DNA of 64,000 bases from an uncultured Mucilaginibacter sp. GTDB taxonomy: Bacteria; Bacteroidota; Bacteroidia; Sphingobacteriales; Sphingobacteriaceae. The DNA lies in the NCBI GenBank assembly GCA_903864275.1, contig CAIPFE010000052.1:1-64000 (forward strand). The letters run 5' to 3'. How positions within the stretch are numbered: the stretch's first letter is position 1; each line of letters begins with the position of its first letter. The translations under genes and the position numbers were made by a program. The notes under the pieces are model-generated. The model was not told the DNA's origin. It saw only the letters and a program-made list of their open reading frames with translations, and made no database searches. Of this stretch, positions 61,877 through 64,000 are shown one piece after another.

Positions 61877-63226
61877 TCACTTACCCGGTCTTTTTAATAC
61901 AACTTTAACCGTTTTGTAAATTATACTTAGATCAGCGTTTAAATTTACGTTTTGCAAATAAATCAAATCGTACCTCACACGGTCGCGCATCTGATCAATA
62001 TTTTCCGCATAACCATAATGCACCTGGCCAATTGAGGTAATGCCGGGCTTTAAGTGAAGCAATTTTTTGTAATGCGGAGTTTTTTCCAAAATTTTCTCGA
62101 TAAAATGCTGCCTTTCCGGGCGCGGGCCAACTACCGACATTTCACCCTTTAATACATTCCAGAATTGGGGTAATTCATCCAGCTTGTTTCTCCTGATAAT
62201 AACTCCCCATTTTGTTTGCCGGGGGTCAGCGTCATTTGACAACTGGGGTCCATTTTTTTCGGCATTTACATGCATGCTCCTGAATTTATAGATATAAAAT
62301 GGTTTCCCGTTTTGGCCTATCCTTTCCTGCCTGTAAAATGCCGACCCTTTAGATGTTGCTTTTGTTATAATGTAAACAATTACGAATACCGGGGCCCCTG
62401 CAGTTACCACAAATAGAGAAAACAAAACATCGAAGCTGCGTTTTAACACCTTGATCTTTACGCTTATTTCTGGGTGAGATGTGATTTGCAGAACAGGAAA
62501 ACTGTCATAGTCGACCAACCGGGCATAATTATTACTTAAGATCAGGTCAGAAACCACCTTGATCTTAATGAGATTTTCATCACCGAAACTGATCAGGCGC
62601 TTTAAAAGATCGCTGTCTAATTGTTTGTAACAAATAAATATTTCATCAGGCCTTTTGGAGAGAATGGTATTCATCAAAATTTCTTCGGGCATATTGATGA
62701 TCATGTCCTCAGATATAAGATCCGACAGGTCGTAACCGTATTCCGGGTGCTGACCAAATGATTTTACTAGGCGCGCGGCAATATTTTCATCACCTATAAT
62801 TAAAATCTGGCGGTGATTATATCCTTTTTTGCGATAATAATCGAGTGAAAAGAATAGTATCGATCTGTACGCAAGTATGAATAAAAAGAACATTGAATAA
62901 CTGATCATTACTTCTGACCGGGAGATGTCGTATATTTTAAAGAAATAAATAATACCAAATACAAGCAGCAAATGATAAATTAATGTCAATAAAAATCTGT
63001 TGATATTGTCCTTCAGCACTAAGGGGCGTTTAACATCAAAGTTTTTTGACATTAAAGAAACTGCAATCCAGGTGGTATTAACAACCAGGATAAATATTGC
63101 TGATGCATCGTAAACGCTGTAGGTGTTAAATATTATAAAATGCGAAATATAAAGGGACAGGTTTAGCAGCAAAAGATCACAAAAAAATACCAGGGCAGGC
63201 AGGTGTTTAGAGTATCGTATTGACAT
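61877..63226 (-). CDS. Exopolysaccharide polyprenyl glycosylphosphotransferase
   Basis: This 449-residue protein has four or five N-terminal membrane helices (about residues 10-130), a cytoplasmic nucleotide-binding-like middle and a final membrane helix leading into the bacterial sugar-transferase domain. The latter shows KRSFDVLFSLFVV, SAFYRQERIGQNGKPFYIYKFRSM, then DELPQFWNVLKGEMSVVGPRPE. Such enzymes put the first sugar-1-phosphate, often glucose, onto undecaprenyl phosphate for exopolysaccharide. It ends next to the pigment cluster but is convergent with it, so it is probably unrelated. Confidence 0.9.
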   Translation of the reverse strand: MSIRYSKHLPALVFFCDLLLLNLSLYISHFIIFNTYSVYDASAIFILVVNTTWIAVSLMSKNFDVKRPLVLKDNINRFLLTLIYHLLLVFGIIYFFKIYDISRSEVMISYSMFFLFILAYRSILFFSLDYYRKKGYNHRQILIIGDENIAARLVKSFGQHPEYGYDLSDLISEDMIINMPEEILMNTILSKRPDEIFICYKQLDSDLLKRLISFGDENLIKIKVVSDLILSNNYARLVDYDSFPVLQITSHPEISVKIKVLKRSFDVLFSLFVVTAGAPVFVIVYIITKATSKGSAFYRQERIGQNGKPFYIYKFRSMHVNAEKNGPQLSNDADPRQTKWGVIIRRNKLDELPQFWNVLKGEMSVVGPRPERQHFIEKILEKTPHYKKLLHLKPGITSIGQVHYGYAENIDQMRDRVRYDLIYLQNVNLNADLSIIYKTVKVVLKRPGK

Positions 63227-63753
63227 ACGCGTATTAAGTTTTTTGTAAAATTATTAATATTAATCAATTATTCAATAATAATTAAAAAGAAACAAGAATA
63301 TTATTGAAATTATCTCAATTTAAAGGCTCGCAATTTTGAAGCCAAAAAATAAATAAACTACACGAATATTTTTTTTATCGAGTTAATTGAATATTAACTC
63401 GTGAATTCCTTTTCTAAACTGCTGTAAAAGAGATCGGATGTGTTTTTGAAGTTTAAAACAGGATACACTTAAAAAAATCAGTGCATTTATTAATGTTTAA
63501 TCAGTTTGTTCACTAAAGTAAACACCTATCTTTTCCTTCCTTGCTCTTTCCGCAAGCTTTTTTGCTATTTGCAGCGACAGCAGGGCCGCAAAAACACCTT
63601 TCGACTGTTATTCGTAAACTGTGCTTGTCAAAAGTCTGCCAAAGTGATCCGTAATACTTACTATCAACACCATCGTAATTACCCGTTTTACTAACGGACC
63701 GCATCAGTGCTTCGGTGCTTTTCGCAAACTTGTGATGAGAATCATTTATGTTC
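63227..63753. other. Right-end intergenic region
   Basis: An AT-rich stretch with no credible gene. It should contain the promoter of the minus-strand sugar transferase. An 84-residue minus-strand frame (63513-63767) has no family signature and is considered unlikely. Confidence 0.5.
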
Positions 63754-63885
63754 ATGACGAAACGCATTGCATATCAAAAAAAGGCCGGCTATCTTTACCG
63801 GATGCACCGCCGTAAAACCAACGAAGAACAACATTTAGAATGGATCGCAGGGGAACTTGCCAGTCTTTACGGGCAAAGCATATGA
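63754..63885 (+). CDS. Possible small basic protein (43 residues)
   Basis: An ATG at 63754 opens a 43-codon frame with the basic start MTKRIAYQKKAGYLYRMHRR and an amphipathic end (LEWIAGELASLYGQSI). I recognise no family. There is no clear ribosome-binding site. It could be a real small protein, a fragment of a larger gene beyond the window, or chance. Confidence 0.3.
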   Translation: MTKRIAYQKKAGYLYRMHRRKTNEEQHLEWIAGELASLYGQSI

Positions 63886-64000
63886 AGATGGCGTTGAAGG
63901 AAGCAGTGTATCCGGGTCAATGGTTTAAAGTATCATTACGATATGGAAAAATGTAACAAAAAGATTAGTTTGGTAAAATAGACAGATGACAAATCCAGTA

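Noticed and set aside
63513..63767. 84-residue minus-strand frame
   Set aside because: It has no family signature, no signal and no context, and overlaps the start of another weak frame.

Overview
The window looks like chromosomal DNA of a Bacteroidota bacterium, most probably a Sphingobacteriaceae member such as Mucilaginibacter or Pedobacter (inference). The signs are a type-B type IX secretion (T9SS) sorting domain, a flexirubin/aryl-polyene pigment cluster with a Flavobacterium-type tyrosine ammonia-lyase, FadL-like porins, few Shine-Dalgarno sequences, and many intergenic palindromic repeats. No tRNA, rRNA, CRISPR array or complete transposon was found.

Layout. (1) 1-9.85 kb, minus strand: two very large repeat-built surface proteins, the first running off the left edge. 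Between them lies a block of REP-like repeats (a 75-bp tandem array and two inverted pairs) around a small GIY-YIG nuclease gene. (2) 10-16.3 kb: a tail-collar domain protein, a UshA-like metallophosphatase, and an extracytoplasmic flavinylation-type operon (ApbE, DUF4266 lipoprotein, two tandem DUF3570 proteins). (3) 16.3-26 kb, minus strand: fatty-acid beta-oxidation genes (dienoyl-CoA reductase-like SDR, enoyl-CoA hydratase, acyl-CoA ligase, thiolase, bifunctional HAD/hydratase, thioesterase, acyl-CoA dehydrogenase). Next to them is an AraC regulator bracketed by a perfect 54-bp inverted repeat, then a FadL-like channel and a GDSL lipoprotein. (4) 30-39.4 kb: a two-kinase phosphorelay, including an 1885-residue soluble kinase with nine 92-residue HAMP-type repeats and three receivers, a stand-alone receiver, a small Arg/Tyr/Gly/Pro-rich secreted protein and an esterase.

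(5) 39.5-61.7 kb: a flexirubin-type cluster in three transcription units. The first (plus) makes the polyene acid: AMP ligase, tyrosine ammonia-lyase, ketoreductase, two hotdog proteins, two active ketosynthases, a half-ketosynthase and a chain-length-factor-like ketosynthase. The second (minus, 57.9 to 51.5 kb) holds DarA and DarB for the dialkylresorcinol, a BtrH-like acyltransferase, an ABC-2 exporter and an acyl carrier protein. The third (plus, 58.2-61.7 kb) holds an enoyl-ACP reductase, dehydratase, ketosynthase, a second acyl carrier protein and a phosphopantetheinyl transferase. In the model, tyrosine is deaminated to 4-coumarate, activated and elongated to an aryl polyene on a carrier protein, then esterified to a dialkylresorcinol. 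A foreign-looking, AT-rich minus-strand cassette at 48.4-51.0 kb (cyclase-fold-like protein, membrane J-protein, two-TM protein, secreted protein) and a decayed Rpn-type nuclease fragment separate the first two units.

(6) 61.9-64 kb: a polyprenyl-phosphate sugar-1-phosphate transferase for exopolysaccharide, then a mostly featureless right end.
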